A stretch of DNA of 64,000 bases from NCBI GenBank assembly GCA_934462715.1, contig CAKSIJ010000001.1, positions 124,001 through 188,000 on the forward strand, written 5' to 3'. Numbering within the stretch: the first letter of the stretch is position 1; every line of letters starts with the position of its first letter. This DNA is from an uncultured Clostridia bacterium (GTDB lineage Bacteria > Bacillota > Clostridia > UBA1381). The translations under genes and the position numbers were made by a program. The notes under the pieces are model-generated. The model had not been told where the DNA came from. It saw only the letters and a list, made by a program, of their open reading frames with translations, and did no database searches. Below, piece by piece: positions 42,510-51,556 of the stretch.

Positions 42510-43328
42510 TTACCGATACTTTATTTTTCCGGCGACTGCACAGATAATCAACACCGCAAGATTAACCGTTACAATGCAGGCACCCGTAGGCACTGCATAT
42601 ACGCACGAAATAAGCAAGCCTGTTGTAAAGCAGACAACCGAAATAACTGCGGTACTTACCGTAACGGATCTGAAGGTTTTAAACAGCCTCATTGCGCTCA
42701 GTGACGGAAAAATAATAAGCGCCGAAATCAGCATTGCTCCCATAAGGCGCATACCCACAACGACGGTCAAAGCTGTCAGCACCGCCATGAAGCAGTTCAT
42801 CAGCTTTGTTTTAAGACCGGTAGCGCGCGCAAAGCTTTCGTCAAAGGTTACGGCAAAAACGTAATTATAAAAGGCTATATATATTATCAGAACGGCAGCC
42901 GACAATATCAGGCTTAAAACCGTATCGGCAGTATTCATTGCAAGCACCGAGCCGAAAAGATAGTTATTAAGATCGGTATTCATTCCCTTTGACAGAGATA
43001 TTATCATCACTCCGACCGCAAGAGCACCCGATGAAATCACCGCAACAGCGGAATCTCCTTTTATTTTACCGTTTTCGGTTATCCTTAAAAGAAAGAAAGC
43101 CGCCGCCACAACAACAGGCACTGCAACCGCAAGCGGAGCGGTATTTACCGCTGCGGCAACCGCCAATGCTCCGAAGCCGACGTGTGATAAGCCATCGCCT
43201 ATCATCGAGTATCTTCTGAGTACAAGGCTTACACCGAGCAATGCGGCACAAAGCGCAACCGGTATGCCGACAATAAAAGCTCGTACTATAAACGGGTACG
43301 ATAATAAATCCTTAATAAACTCAGCCAT
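42510..43328 (-). CDS. znuB: Metal (probably zinc) ABC transporter permease
   Basis: From the ATG at 43328 the protein is 272 residues with about eight membrane spans and typical ZnuB/MntB features: LGVSLVLRRYSMIGDGLSHVGFG (RRYSMIGDGLSH core), the central EAA-like ATGLKTKLMN, and GAMLISALIIFPSLSA. It imports metal across the membrane. Its start overlaps the ATPase gene's end by 8 bp. It is the last gene of the zur-znuACB operon. Confidence 0.93.
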   Translation of the reverse strand: MAEFIKDLLSYPFIVRAFIVGIPVALCAALLGVSLVLRRYSMIGDGLSHVGFGALAVAAAVNTAPLAVAVPVVVAAAFFLLRITENGKIKGDSAVAVISSGALAVGVMIISLSKGMNTDLNNYLFGSVLAMNTADTVLSLILSAAVLIIYIAFYNYVFAVTFDESFARATGLKTKLMNCFMAVLTALTVVVGMRLMGAMLISALIIFPSLSAMRLFKTFRSVTVSTAVISVVCFTTGLLISCVYAVPTGACIVTVNLAVLIICAVAGKIKYR

Positions 43329-44067
43329 TTTCCGCACCGTCCTTTTTTTCTCTGCCTTTATCCTCCGAAGCTTCAAAAAATCTTTTTCCGAATCTTCCCT
43401 TGATATATTCGTTTACACTTCCGAAAAACACTCCGTCATGTTCCAGATGAAGTATGTGTTTTGCGTTTGCAATTGCACCTGCAATATCGTGCGACACCAT
43501 TATAACGCATATGCCGTATTCTTTATTAAGTTTTCGTATCAGCTCGTACAACTCCTTTGTGACAAGAGGATCAAGTCCGGCTGCCGGTTCGTCTAAAAGA
43601 ATCAGCTTTTCCGCCGCACACAAGGCTCTTGCGAGAAGAACTCTCTGCTGCTGACCTCCCGAAAGCTCCTGGAAAGATCTTTTTTTAAGATTTTCTATCC
43701 CGAGAAGCCTCATATTCCTGTCAGCCTCTGCACGGGATTCATTTGTATAGAAAGGGAAAAATCCGCACTTGTTCAGCGTTCCCGAAAGCACAACCTCAAA
43801 ACAGGAAGCCGGGAAATCTTTTTGTATATCTGTTTTCTGCGGCAAATATCCTATCTTTTTGGGTTCAAGTCCCTCTGAAAAGCTTATTTTTCCCGATGAG
43901 GGCTTGATAAGTCCCAGAATTCCCTTTACAAGCGTACTTTTTCCCGCACCGTTTTCACCGACTATACAAAGATAATCACCCTTTTCCACGAAAAAGGACA
44001 AATCCGATATAACGCTTTTTCCGTCATAGGAAAAACCGATTTTTTCACAATCAATCAAAGCCATCAA
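43321..44067 (-). CDS. znuC: Metal (probably zinc) ABC transporter ATP-binding protein
   Basis: The 248-residue ATPase has Walker A GENGAGKSTLVKG (about residues 37-49), the Q-loop GYLPQKTDIQ, the signature LSGGQQQRVLLARAL, Walker B LILLDEPAAGLD and the switch VSHD. It powers the adjacent permease. The ATG overlaps the znuA stop by 4 bp. Confidence 0.95.
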   Translation of the reverse strand: MMALIDCEKIGFSYDGKSVISDLSFFVEKGDYLCIVGENGAGKSTLVKGILGLIKPSSGKISFSEGLEPKKIGYLPQKTDIQKDFPASCFEVVLSGTLNKCGFFPFYTNESRAEADRNMRLLGIENLKKRSFQELSGGQQQRVLLARALCAAEKLILLDEPAAGLDPLVTKELYELIRKLNKEYGICVIMVSHDIAGAIANAKHILHLEHDGVFFGSVNEYIKGRFGKRFFEASEDKGREKKDGAENG

Positions 44068-44993
44068 TAGAGCGCCTCCTCAAGTGCCTTTGTATTTTCC
44101 TCCATTAAATCTATATATCCGATACCACTTTTAAATTGATCCGCAGTCACGTTGTGGCACGAATTTAAGCGCATAGGTTTTGCACCGCCCTCTGCAGCAA
44201 TCGTATCGGCGAGCCTGTGGTCGGAAAATTCCGTATAGAACACAACCGGAATCTGTTCTGCACGAACCTTATCCACCAAAAACGCAACGGTTGAAATGCT
44301 TGCCTCGGTTTCCTCCGCACAGCCCGGGAATGCTGCATAATAATCAAGTCCGTATTCCTCGACAAAATAGCGGAACGGAAAACGGTCGCCGAAAACAAGA
44401 GTTTTTCTTTTTGCTCCCGAAACAATTTCACGGAATTTTGAATCAAGTGCCGAAAGCTTATCGGAATAAACACTAAAATTTTTCTCATATGCGTCTGTAT
44501 TTGAACTGTCTATTTTTGCAAGCCTGTCTTTGATTTCACCACAAATCTTTAAGGCATTTACTGGCGAAGTCCATATGTGCTCGTCTTTTTCGTGTTCGTT
44601 TTCATGCTCCTCAGCCTGCATACCCTCGGAATACTCCTCATCAAGAGCGTCACAAACCTCCAAAAGTCTAATAATTTCCATATTGTCGTTTTTCATTGTT
44701 TTTAAAATCTCATCGACCCAGTTATCCGACTCTCCGCCGGTATAAATGAACAAATCGGAATGTTGAAGACTGATTATATCCTTCGGTGACGGCTCAAAAG
44801 TGTGGCTCTCACTCCCCGGCGGCAACAGCATTTTAACATTTGCCGAATCTCCGGCAATATTTTTTGCAAAATCATATTGAGGAAAGTTAACGCAGGTTAT
44901 ATTTATTCTGCCGTTGTCCTCCTGTTTCAGTACGCTTGAACAGCCTGTTATCAAAAGCATTGCCGCCGCAAGCATCGTAATTATTTTTTTCAT
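44064..44993 (-). CDS. znuA: Metal (probably zinc) ABC transporter substrate-binding lipoprotein
   Basis: The 309-residue cluster A-I binding protein has a lipobox (LLITGCSS), the metal-ligand His in PPGSESHTFEPSP, the acidic His-rich loop EEHENEHEKDEHIWTSP (about residues 128-144), HIWTSPVNAL, and the VFGDRFPFRYFVEEYGLDY region. A His-rich loop and control by a Fur-family regulator support zinc over manganese. It is translationally coupled to zur upstream (4-bp ATGA overlap). Confidence 0.93.
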   Translation of the reverse strand: MKKIITMLAAAMLLITGCSSVLKQEDNGRINITCVNFPQYDFAKNIAGDSANVKMLLPPGSESHTFEPSPKDIISLQHSDLFIYTGGESDNWVDEILKTMKNDNMEIIRLLEVCDALDEEYSEGMQAEEHENEHEKDEHIWTSPVNALKICGEIKDRLAKIDSSNTDAYEKNFSVYSDKLSALDSKFREIVSGAKRKTLVFGDRFPFRYFVEEYGLDYYAAFPGCAEETEASISTVAFLVDKVRAEQIPVVFYTEFSDHRLADTIAAEGGAKPMRLNSCHNVTADQFKSGIGYIDLMEENTKALEEALY

Positions 44994-45409
44994 ATATTAT
45001 CTACCCCGTCCGAAGCTTTATTTCTGCACTTTTCACACATTCCGTAAAACACCGTTCTTCTTGTGTCTATTTTAAAATTATGTTCTTCTTCAATATGTCT
45101 GCCTATCTTTTCAAGGTGACGGCAATCAAGATGTATCAGCTTTCCGCACTCAATGCATTTTAAATGAAAATGCTCTCTGCAATGCGTTCCCTCTCCCATA
45201 TACTGATATACTGCGCTCTTGGAATCCTCTCCGTTCATTCTCAAAAGCTCTCCGTCCTCAACCATTTTGGCTATCTGGCGATAAATTGTGCTTTTTCCCG
45301 CCTCGCCGTTTCCCGATACTTCTTCTATAATATCGTTAATCGTAAGCTGTCTTGACATATTTTTTTTAAAATAATCCGTCAGCTTTTCCTTTTGCTTTGT
45401 GTTATACAT
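44990..45409 (-). CDS. zur: Fur family regulator, probably zinc-responsive (Zur)
   Basis: The 139-residue protein has the Fur winged-helix (TINDIIEEVSGNGEAGKSTIYRQIAKM; recognition core GKSTIYRQIA) and a dimerisation domain with two CxxC motifs (CIECGKLIH; MCEKC) that bind structural zinc. Other metal ligands lie in HCREHFHLKC. It is first in an operon with a metal ABC transporter, the usual place for an autoregulated Zur. Two palindromic operators flank its promoter. Confidence 0.9.
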   Translation of the reverse strand: MYNTKQKEKLTDYFKKNMSRQLTINDIIEEVSGNGEAGKSTIYRQIAKMVEDGELLRMNGEDSKSAVYQYMGEGTHCREHFHLKCIECGKLIHLDCRHLEKIGRHIEEEHNFKIDTRRTVFYGMCEKCRNKASDGVDNI

Positions 45410-45447
45410 ATATTCTGACCTCCTTTATGCTTAAATATGTTGCAAAT

Positions 45448-45461
45448 TGAGAATACTCTCA
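45448..45461. promoter_or_regulatory. Zur-type operator 1, at the transcription start
   Basis: TGAGAATACTCTCA is a 14-bp palindrome with one mismatch, just downstream of the -10 box of the zur promoter. Confidence 0.65.
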
Positions 45462-45462
45462 T

Positions 45463-45491
45463 ATTATAGCATTTTCATATTTTTCTGTCAA
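45463..45491 (-). promoter_or_regulatory. SigA promoter of the zur-znuACB operon
   Basis: Minus-strand TTGACA (45491-45486) and TATAAT (45468-45463) match consensus perfectly with 17-bp spacing. It is flanked on both sides by operator palindromes. Confidence 0.85.
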
Positions 45492-45499
45492 TGCAAATT

Positions 45500-45513
45500 T
45501 GAGAATATTATCA
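45500..45513. promoter_or_regulatory. Zur-type operator 2, upstream of the -35 box
   Basis: TGAGAATATTATCA repeats operator 1 in the first eight bases and in flanking context (GCAAATT-GAGAATA). The two centres are 52 bp apart, close to five helical turns. The rest of the 319-bp gap 45410-45728 holds the metallophosphoesterase promoter and no gene. Confidence 0.65.
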
Positions 45514-45635
45514 ATTTGCTTTATTATTTCTCTGTTAATGCTATGCATTTGTACACTTTTGAATACATACGCCCAAAAAATTTGTACAAAGTACCGTTAT
45601 ATTTTAAACTAATTGTAAAAGTTATAATAATTAAT

Positions 45636-45665
45636 TTGTAAATCGGCACAATAGTATGGTATAAT
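45636..45665 (+). promoter_or_regulatory. Promoter of the metallophosphoesterase gene
   Basis: TTGTAA (45636-45641) and TATAAT (45660-45665) have 18-bp spacing, about 63 bp before the start codon. Confidence 0.6.
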
Positions 45666-45728
45666 GTATAATCAGTTAATTGTAATTTTTAATTGCCTGT
45701 CTTATCATATGAAAGGAACGATTATTAA

Positions 45729-46571
45729 ATGAAGAAGCTTTCTAAAATTCTGCTCGGAACCGCCGCTGCTGCTGTGGCTTTAAAGGGACTCGACAATCGT
45801 CTTGAAATAACGCATTACAATTTATCGTTCACCGGGCTTCCGCCGGAATTTGATAATTTTAAAATAGCACTTTTTTCAGACATTCACTGTGATTCCACAG
45901 CAGGTCTTGCAGAAGCCGTAAAGGGCGAAAATCCCGATATAATCTGCATACCCGGGGATATGACTCATGACGATGTACCTTATGAACCGTTTATACATCT
46001 TTTGGAAAAGCTTGTTAAAATCGCACCCGTTTATATGTGTTCGGGGAATCATGATGTCTGGAGAAGCGACTACGGTAAATTTTCGTCGGTCTGCCGTGAC
46101 AGCGGAGCTTATCTTTTGTCAGACGAAAACGAATTTATCGAAAGGGACGGTGCAAAAATAAGAATCGCAGGTATCGAGGATCCCTCGGCAGGCCTTACAA
46201 AAACCGCCCTCGGAAGATGCGAAAAATCCTTTTCCCGTCTTGAAACCGGCGATTCATTCGGAATACTGCTTTTCCACAGAGCAAACTATTTTGATTACAT
46301 CTGCGACAAGGGCTTTGATCTGGTTCTTGCCGGTCATATGCACGGCGGTCTTATGCGTATTCCCATACTCGGAGGGTTCGTATGCCCCAAAACCAACCTC
46401 ATTTCGGAAACAGGCACATTTTTTCCGAAATATTTCGGCGGAGAATATGAAAAAAACGGTACAAAAATGATCGTTACAAGAGGAATCGGAAATACAAGCT
46501 TTATTCCGCGTTTTTACAACCGTCCGGAGCTTTGCACAATCACTTTAAAGGCTTCAGTCTCGGAAACATGA
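45729..46571 (+). CDS. Membrane-associated metallophosphoesterase (YkuE-like)
   Basis: The 280-residue protein has an N-terminal hydrophobic segment (KILLGTAAAAVALKG) and all calcineurin-like metal motifs: SDIHCD (D-x-H), GDMTHDD, GNHDVW and GHMHGG. Relatives cleave phosphoesters at the outer face of the membrane, for example UDP-DAGN or cell-wall lipid substrates, but the substrate here is unknown. It starts after GAAAGGAA. Confidence 0.88.
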   Translation: MKKLSKILLGTAAAAVALKGLDNRLEITHYNLSFTGLPPEFDNFKIALFSDIHCDSTAGLAEAVKGENPDIICIPGDMTHDDVPYEPFIHLLEKLVKIAPVYMCSGNHDVWRSDYGKFSSVCRDSGAYLLSDENEFIERDGAKIRIAGIEDPSAGLTKTALGRCEKSFSRLETGDSFGILLFHRANYFDYICDKGFDLVLAGHMHGGLMRIPILGGFVCPKTNLISETGTFFPKYFGGEYEKNGTKMIVTRGIGNTSFIPRFYNRPELCTITLKASVSET

Positions 46572-46670
46572 GCTTTGGCAATAAAAAGCCGTTTCTCTGC
46601 TCAAATTGCCGCCAATTCATTTGCTTTTTTGACAAAATGAACAAATATATATTAAATTTATGTAACGGGG

Positions 46671-46699
46671 TTGCAATAACCGAAATATAATGATATAAT
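46671..46699 (+). promoter_or_regulatory. Promoter of the HUH-like gene
   Basis: TTGCAA (46671-46676) and TATAAT (46694-46699) have 17-bp spacing. A second candidate, TTGACA/TTAAAT (46629-46657, 17-bp spacing), lies just upstream, so there may be tandem promoters. Confidence 0.6.
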
Positions 46700-46741
46700 A
46701 GTGATATCTGTATTTAAAACATAAGAAAGCTGGTGTATCCA

Positions 46742-47569
46742 ATGGCAAGAAAGGGACGTGAAACAAGCTCACTCGGAATGTACCATGTAATTCTGAGAGG
46801 AAGCAATGAGCTTTTCTTTGAAGAAAGCGATTATAATGAATTTTTGCTGCTGCTCAAAAAATATTTTACCGGCAAAAATCATGTTTACGCATACAGCCTT
46901 GACAGGGACAAAATTCATCTTGTGATCTTTACCGAAAATACTGTATCTGCCGTCTTGAAGCCATTATGCACAAGCTATGCAAGATATATAAACAGAACGC
47001 ACAATAAAGCAGGCAAACTGTTTTACGATCGGTTTTTAAGCATTGCGATAGAAAGCTTATCCGAGCTTGCTCTTGCGGTAAGATATACCGCAAAAAAGCC
47101 GTCGCATCTGTCATCGCTTTCCGAATACAAAAAGAAAGCCGATATTTGCAGTGTTGACAGCCTTTCCGAAAAAATTGCGCTAAAGTCGGTTACAGCGCCG
47201 GGAATCGTTTATCCGTCCGACGATGACTATTCCTCCATGACAGACAGTGAAGTAAAACAGCTTATCTGCGCACTGTTTGCGTCAAAGCCTACAGACGGCG
47301 AGGCATTTTCAAATTATTTAGTCGAAGCCGTGAAAGTCAGCAATTTAAGCATGGCACGGTTGGCAAGAATTTTTAAAATCAAACCGATATACAAAAAAAG
47401 CGCTGCCGCTGATAAAACAGGCTCGGGCAAAAAAACGGTGAATCAAAGAAAAAAAACAGCTGTAAAAAAAGAGAAAAAATCACCCGAAAAGCAGTCTAAG
47501 GAAAACCGTGAACCGGTAAGCGAAGAAAAGCCGCGTCAAAAGCAGGAATTGAGCGTATGGCTTTTGTAA
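46742..47569 (+). CDS. Degenerate Y1/HUH transposase-like (RAYT-like) protein with lysine-rich tail
   Basis: From the ATG at 46742 the protein is 275 residues. The first ~125 residues follow the Transposase_17 (REP-associated) fold: MARKGRETSSLGMYHVILRG, YARYINRTHNKAGKLFYDRFLSI and AVRYTAKKP. The metal-binding HUH motif, normally NHVH or NHYH, reads DKIH, so the first His is lost, while the catalytic-position Tyr in RYT is kept. The last ~60 residues are low-complexity and rich in Lys/Glu. No transposon ends or target duplications are seen. It is probably a domesticated nucleic-acid-binding protein. Confidence 0.75.
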   Translation: MARKGRETSSLGMYHVILRGSNELFFEESDYNEFLLLLKKYFTGKNHVYAYSLDRDKIHLVIFTENTVSAVLKPLCTSYARYINRTHNKAGKLFYDRFLSIAIESLSELALAVRYTAKKPSHLSSLSEYKKKADICSVDSLSEKIALKSVTAPGIVYPSDDDYSSMTDSEVKQLICALFASKPTDGEAFSNYLVEAVKVSNLSMARLARIFKIKPIYKKSAAADKTGSGKKTVNQRKKTAVKKEKKSPEKQSKENREPVSEEKPRQKQELSVWLL

Positions 47570-47608
47570 TAAGAATTAAAATACATAATTTACGAAAAGA
47601 GAACAGTT

Positions 47609-48178
47609 ATGAAAAAATTTCCTATAAAACAATCATTAACACTGCTTAAATCACACGCAGTCACCTCCGGATTTACTTTCATTTTCGGAATACTGATTTT
47701 TGCCGGGATAATAACTCACAACATCGGCTCTGTGATTTTCTCTGCGGTTACGACAATAATTTACTTTTTCAGCATATACGGCTCTGCATATGAAATAGCC
47801 ATGCGCGATAAAAAAAGCTATACTCCCGAACAACCTTATCCTTTAAAGGGACTTGTTCTGGCAGCGAGCATTTTTATCGTAAGTATTCTGATATACGCTC
47901 TTTATTTTACCGCATGGAAATTTATGACAATCAACGATACTCTATTTTCCGTTACCGGCTGGATTGATAATTTTCTTTTCATAATATGGAGCTTTCCTTT
48001 TTCGGCATTTATAAAGCTTTCCGAAGGAATAATGAGTCCTTTCGGATATGTGCTTGTTGCGGTTCTGCCCTTTTTGGCTTCCTTTGCCGGATATTTCGCC
48101 GGCTACAAGGATTTCGATCTGCAAAGCAAGCTTTTGGGTGCGGTATATGAGAAAAAGAATAACAGAAAAGCAAAATAA
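47609..48178 (+). CDS. Hypothetical four- to five-span membrane protein
   Basis: The 189-residue protein has hydrophobic segments at about residues 20-37, 38-53, 79-100, 120-140 and 145-165, and a basic C-terminus (YEKKNNRKAK). I do not recognise a family. It lies 39 bp after the HUH-like gene and 53 bp before proB, all in one direction. Its start follows AAAAGAGA. Confidence 0.7.
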   Translation: MKKFPIKQSLTLLKSHAVTSGFTFIFGILIFAGIITHNIGSVIFSAVTTIIYFFSIYGSAYEIAMRDKKSYTPEQPYPLKGLVLAASIFIVSILIYALYFTAWKFMTINDTLFSVTGWIDNFLFIIWSFPFSAFIKLSEGIMSPFGYVLVAVLPFLASFAGYFAGYKDFDLQSKLLGAVYEKKNNRKAK

Positions 48179-48231
48179 CATTAATTTAAGGCTTACGCCC
48201 AAGCGTTTGCCGAAAGGAGCAAAAATATTCA

Positions 48232-49044
48232 ATGGATTCAGCATATGAGGACATAAAACAAGCGTCAAGAATAGTTGTCAAAGTCGGTACTTCAACGCTT
48301 ACATACGATACAGGCAAGTCCAACATAAAAAGGATAGATACTCTTGCGAGAACTCTTTCGGACTTACATAATTTAGGCAAAGAAATTATACTCGTAAGCT
48401 CAGGCGCTATCGGCATAGCGGTAGGCAAGCTCGGGCTTTCCGAAAAACCCGACGATATTAACAAGCGTCAGGCACTCGCCGCAGTGGGTCAGTGCGAGCT
48501 TATGTTTCTTTATGACAAGATGTTTTCGGAATACAGCTGCACAATCGCTCAGATTCTTTTGACAAAGGACGATCTTGCAATTCCGAGAAGAAAAAGAAAT
48601 ACTCAAAACACATTTAACGAACTGCTTGCAATGGGAATTATTCCTATCGTCAACGAGAACGATACCGTTGCCACCGATGAGGTGGGCATAGGCGATAACG
48701 ATAACCTTTCGGCACTTGTTGCGGAATTTGTCCATGCCGATCTGCTCATTCTGCTTTCGGATATAGACGGTCTTTATGACGGTGATCCCCGTAATGACCC
48801 CGAAGCGAAGGTTATTCCGGTAGTTACCGATATTCCCTCCGTACGCAAACTTGCAAACGGAGCCGGTTCATCAAGAGGAACGGGCGGTATGATTACAAAG
48901 CTTGACGCCGCCGAGAGAGCAACCTCCGCCGGTATTAACATGGTTATTTCAAACGGAAATAACATTAACGCAATTTACGATATAATGGACGGTAAACCGA
49001 TCGGAACTCTATTTACCTCAAAAGCTTACTCTTTTGAAGAATAA
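48232..49044 (+). CDS. proB: Glutamate 5-kinase, short form without PUA domain
   Basis: The 270-residue amino acid kinase has VVKVGTSTLTY (residues 14-24), LVSSGAIGIAVGKL, IVNENDTVATDE and GTGGMITKLDAAERATSAG. It phosphorylates glutamate for proline synthesis and is the target of proline feedback. E. coli ProB has an extra C-terminal PUA domain of about 100 residues, which is absent here as in many Firmicutes. It is followed by proA after 96 bp. proC is not in the window. Confidence 0.96.
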   Translation: MDSAYEDIKQASRIVVKVGTSTLTYDTGKSNIKRIDTLARTLSDLHNLGKEIILVSSGAIGIAVGKLGLSEKPDDINKRQALAAVGQCELMFLYDKMFSEYSCTIAQILLTKDDLAIPRRKRNTQNTFNELLAMGIIPIVNENDTVATDEVGIGDNDNLSALVAEFVHADLLILLSDIDGLYDGDPRNDPEAKVIPVVTDIPSVRKLANGAGSSRGTGGMITKLDAAERATSAGINMVISNGNNINAIYDIMDGKPIGTLFTSKAYSFEE

Positions 49045-49140
49045 CCGACAGGTATATTATTAAAATTAATCAAAAGGCTGTGCGCAAGATGTGAATTTCA
49101 AACCGCATGGCACAAGTATAACAGCAAGGTGGTAAAATTA

Positions 49141-50388
49141 ATGCAAAATGAATTGTTAATAAAGGGTACTCTTGCAAAAAACGCTTCCTATAAGCTTTCG
49201 GTAACGGACGCCGAAATAAAAGACAAGGCATTGCTCGCAATCGCCGACGCTTTGGAGGCAAATTGCGAAAGAATACTCACGGCAAACCAAGCGGATTTGG
49301 ACAATGCCGAAAAAAACGGCATGACAAAAGCCATGCTCGACAGACTAAGGCTCACAAAGGAAAGAATATCTTCAATGGCTGAGGGCGTCAGACAGGTTGC
49401 CGCTCTTCCCGACCCTGTCGGCGAGATTATTGACGAGTGGGAACGCCCGAATGGCTTGAAGATTGCCAAAAAAAGAGTTCCTATGGGAGTTATCGCAATC
49501 ATATATGAAGCACGGCCGAACGTTACGGTTGACGCAGGCGCACTGTGCCTTAAAACCTCAAATGCAGTGGTACTGAGAGGAGGGAGCGAGGCTATACGCT
49601 CCAATGTAGAAATAATGAAAATCATGCAGGAGGCTGCATATGCAAACGGAATATGCGAGGGCAGTCTGAATATCATAGAGGACACATCAAGAGAAACCGC
49701 AACGGGTCTTATGCAGCTTAACGGATATATAGATATGCTGATACCCAGAGGTGGGCAGGGCTTGATTCGTGCGGTTGTTCAAAACGCAACCGTTCCGGTT
49801 GTGGAAACCGCAGCCGGAAACTGTCACATATACGTTGATGAAAAATGTGATTTTGATATGGCGGAGAAAATCATTTTAAACGCAAAGGTCAGCAGACCGT
49901 CGGTTTGCAATGCCTGTGAGACTCTTCTTATTCACGAAAAAATTGCAAAGGATTTTCTGCCGGTAATCGCAAAGGCATTAAAAGAACACAATGTTGAAAT
50001 CAGAGCGTGTGAAAAATGTATCGAACTGCTCCCCGAGCTTGGCAAAGCAACCGAGGATGATTGGTACAAGGAATACAACGATTATATTATTGCTGTCAGA
50101 ATTGTTAAAGACCTTGACGAAGCCATTGCACATATAAACAAATACAACACCGGTCATTCCGACGCAATAATTACCGATGACGCTGCCCATGCCGAAAAAT
50201 TCCTTAACGAAATAGACGCAGCCGCAGTATATGTCAACGCTTCCACACGCTTTACCGATGGTTTTGAGTTCGGATTCGGTGCAGAAATCGGAATAAGCAC
50301 ACAAAAAATGCACGCAAGAGGTCCTATGGGGCTTAACGAGCTTACCTCGGTCAAATATGTTATCCACGGAAACGGTCAGATCCGCTGA
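49141..50388 (+). CDS. proA: Glutamate-5-semialdehyde dehydrogenase
   Basis: From the ATG at 49141 the protein is 415 residues. Signatures are GVIAIIYEARPNVTVDAGALCLKTSNAVVLRGG (core YEARPNVTVD), the catalytic cysteine in PSVCNACETLL (about residue 256), and the C-terminal GAEIGISTQKMHARGPMGL. It reduces glutamyl-5-phosphate with NADPH. The start follows AAGGTGG. An upstream GTG would add only four residues. Confidence 0.97.
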   Translation: MQNELLIKGTLAKNASYKLSVTDAEIKDKALLAIADALEANCERILTANQADLDNAEKNGMTKAMLDRLRLTKERISSMAEGVRQVAALPDPVGEIIDEWERPNGLKIAKKRVPMGVIAIIYEARPNVTVDAGALCLKTSNAVVLRGGSEAIRSNVEIMKIMQEAAYANGICEGSLNIIEDTSRETATGLMQLNGYIDMLIPRGGQGLIRAVVQNATVPVVETAAGNCHIYVDEKCDFDMAEKIILNAKVSRPSVCNACETLLIHEKIAKDFLPVIAKALKEHNVEIRACEKCIELLPELGKATEDDWYKEYNDYIIAVRIVKDLDEAIAHINKYNTGHSDAIITDDAAHAEKFLNEIDAAAVYVNASTRFTDGFEFGFGAEIGISTQKMHARGPMGLNELTSVKYVIHGNGQIR

Positions 50389-50475
50389 CCGTGGTTAATC
50401 TTACAGTCACGTCCGCATTTCCGCTGATCGGACGGTTTGATAATTTTCAGCGGCAGAAAGGTTACGGAATACATA

Positions 50476-51462
50476 ATGAAACGCACTTTAGTTATTTTAT
50501 TGACGGCTGTAATTGCTCTTTCTGGTTGCTCAAAAACAAAAAATGAGCAGGCAAAAGAGAGTCCGTCACCCTCCCCCACTTTTGAGGAGGTTCAAAAGAT
50601 TGAAATGGAGGTAAAGGACTACGAAGCGCCGTCTGCAACCCCGGCTCAAGCCACAGCTCCCACGGCAAGCCCTGATTCGCAGACTTCCGGCTCGCCGTCA
50701 GCTTCGCCGGGCAATACATCAGCGGCTTCTGCTGCTCCGTCATCGGAAAAACCTGCCGGTAACAGCGATTCCTCCGCAAATACGGCGAACGATACCTCCG
50801 GCAATAATACTTCTGCCGCAGCACAGCCGGAAACGGTTGATCTGACAGGAAAAATCATCTGCATAGACCCCGGTCACGGCAGCTTTACGGAAAGTAAAAC
50901 CGAAAAAATCGCACCGAACAGCAGTACAAAAAAAGCAGCATACAAGGCAGGTACAAAGGGAAGAAATTCTGTTGAGGATACAGTCAATCTCGCTGTCGGA
51001 CAGCTTTTAAAGGATAAACTGACAGCTCTCGGCGCTACAGTTATAATGACCCGTACTGATGAAAATTCAACTATGTCAAACATAGAAAGAGCGCAGTTTG
51101 CCAATACAAACAAAGCGGACATATCGGTTAAGCTTCATGCAGACGGAACACAAGAGGGCGGCTCGGGCATGACAATGCTTGTTCCCGGTTCGGGATATAT
51201 CAAGGACAAGCAAATGCTTGCAGACAGCAAAAGACTCGGAAAAGCAATCTTAAAAAATGCAGTCGCTCAGACCGGAGCAAGAAACAGAGGTACATATACC
51301 AACTCCGGAATGACAGGCTTTAACTGGTCAGAGGTTCCCGTTGTTCTTTTTGAAATGGGCTTTATGACAAACCGCAAGGACGAAGAAAAGCTCAATAACC
51401 CGGAATATCAAAACAAAATTGCTGAGGGTATCAAGCTTGGAATAATCGAATATTTTAAATAA
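50476..51462 (+). CDS. N-acetylmuramoyl-L-alanine amidase lipoprotein (Amidase_3)
   Basis: From the ATG at 50476 the protein is 328 residues. It has a lipoprotein signal (LLTAVIALSGCS), a Pro/Ser/Thr/Ala-rich linker of about 90 residues, and an Amidase_3 domain with zinc ligands in IDPGHGSF (His), the RNSVEDTVNLAVG Glu, KLHADGTQ (His) and the catalytic Glu in FEMGFMTNRKDE. It cleaves the amide bond between MurNAc and the stem peptide outside the membrane. CwlD-type relatives act in spore cortex formation, but a vegetative role is equally possible. It ends at a strong terminator. Confidence 0.9.
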   Translation: MKRTLVILLTAVIALSGCSKTKNEQAKESPSPSPTFEEVQKIEMEVKDYEAPSATPAQATAPTASPDSQTSGSPSASPGNTSAASAAPSSEKPAGNSDSSANTANDTSGNNTSAAAQPETVDLTGKIICIDPGHGSFTESKTEKIAPNSSTKKAAYKAGTKGRNSVEDTVNLAVGQLLKDKLTALGATVIMTRTDENSTMSNIERAQFANTNKADISVKLHADGTQEGGSGMTMLVPGSGYIKDKQMLADSKRLGKAILKNAVAQTGARNRGTYTNSGMTGFNWSEVPVVLFEMGFMTNRKDEEKLNNPEYQNKIAEGIKLGIIEYFK

Positions 51463-51472
51463 TCTTACAGTT

Positions 51473-51502
51473 AAAAAATAACCGCACAGGCGGTTATTTT
51501 TA
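51473..51502 (+). terminator. Terminator of the amidase gene
   Basis: AAAAATAACCGC pairs with GCGGTTATTTTT around an ACAG loop. The stem has A/T tracts and could act in both directions, but there is no converging gene. Confidence 0.85.
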
Positions 51503-51556
51503 AATTAACCGAAACTCCGGTTAACTAAATCTTCAGTCAAGAAAAGAGGTACATCC

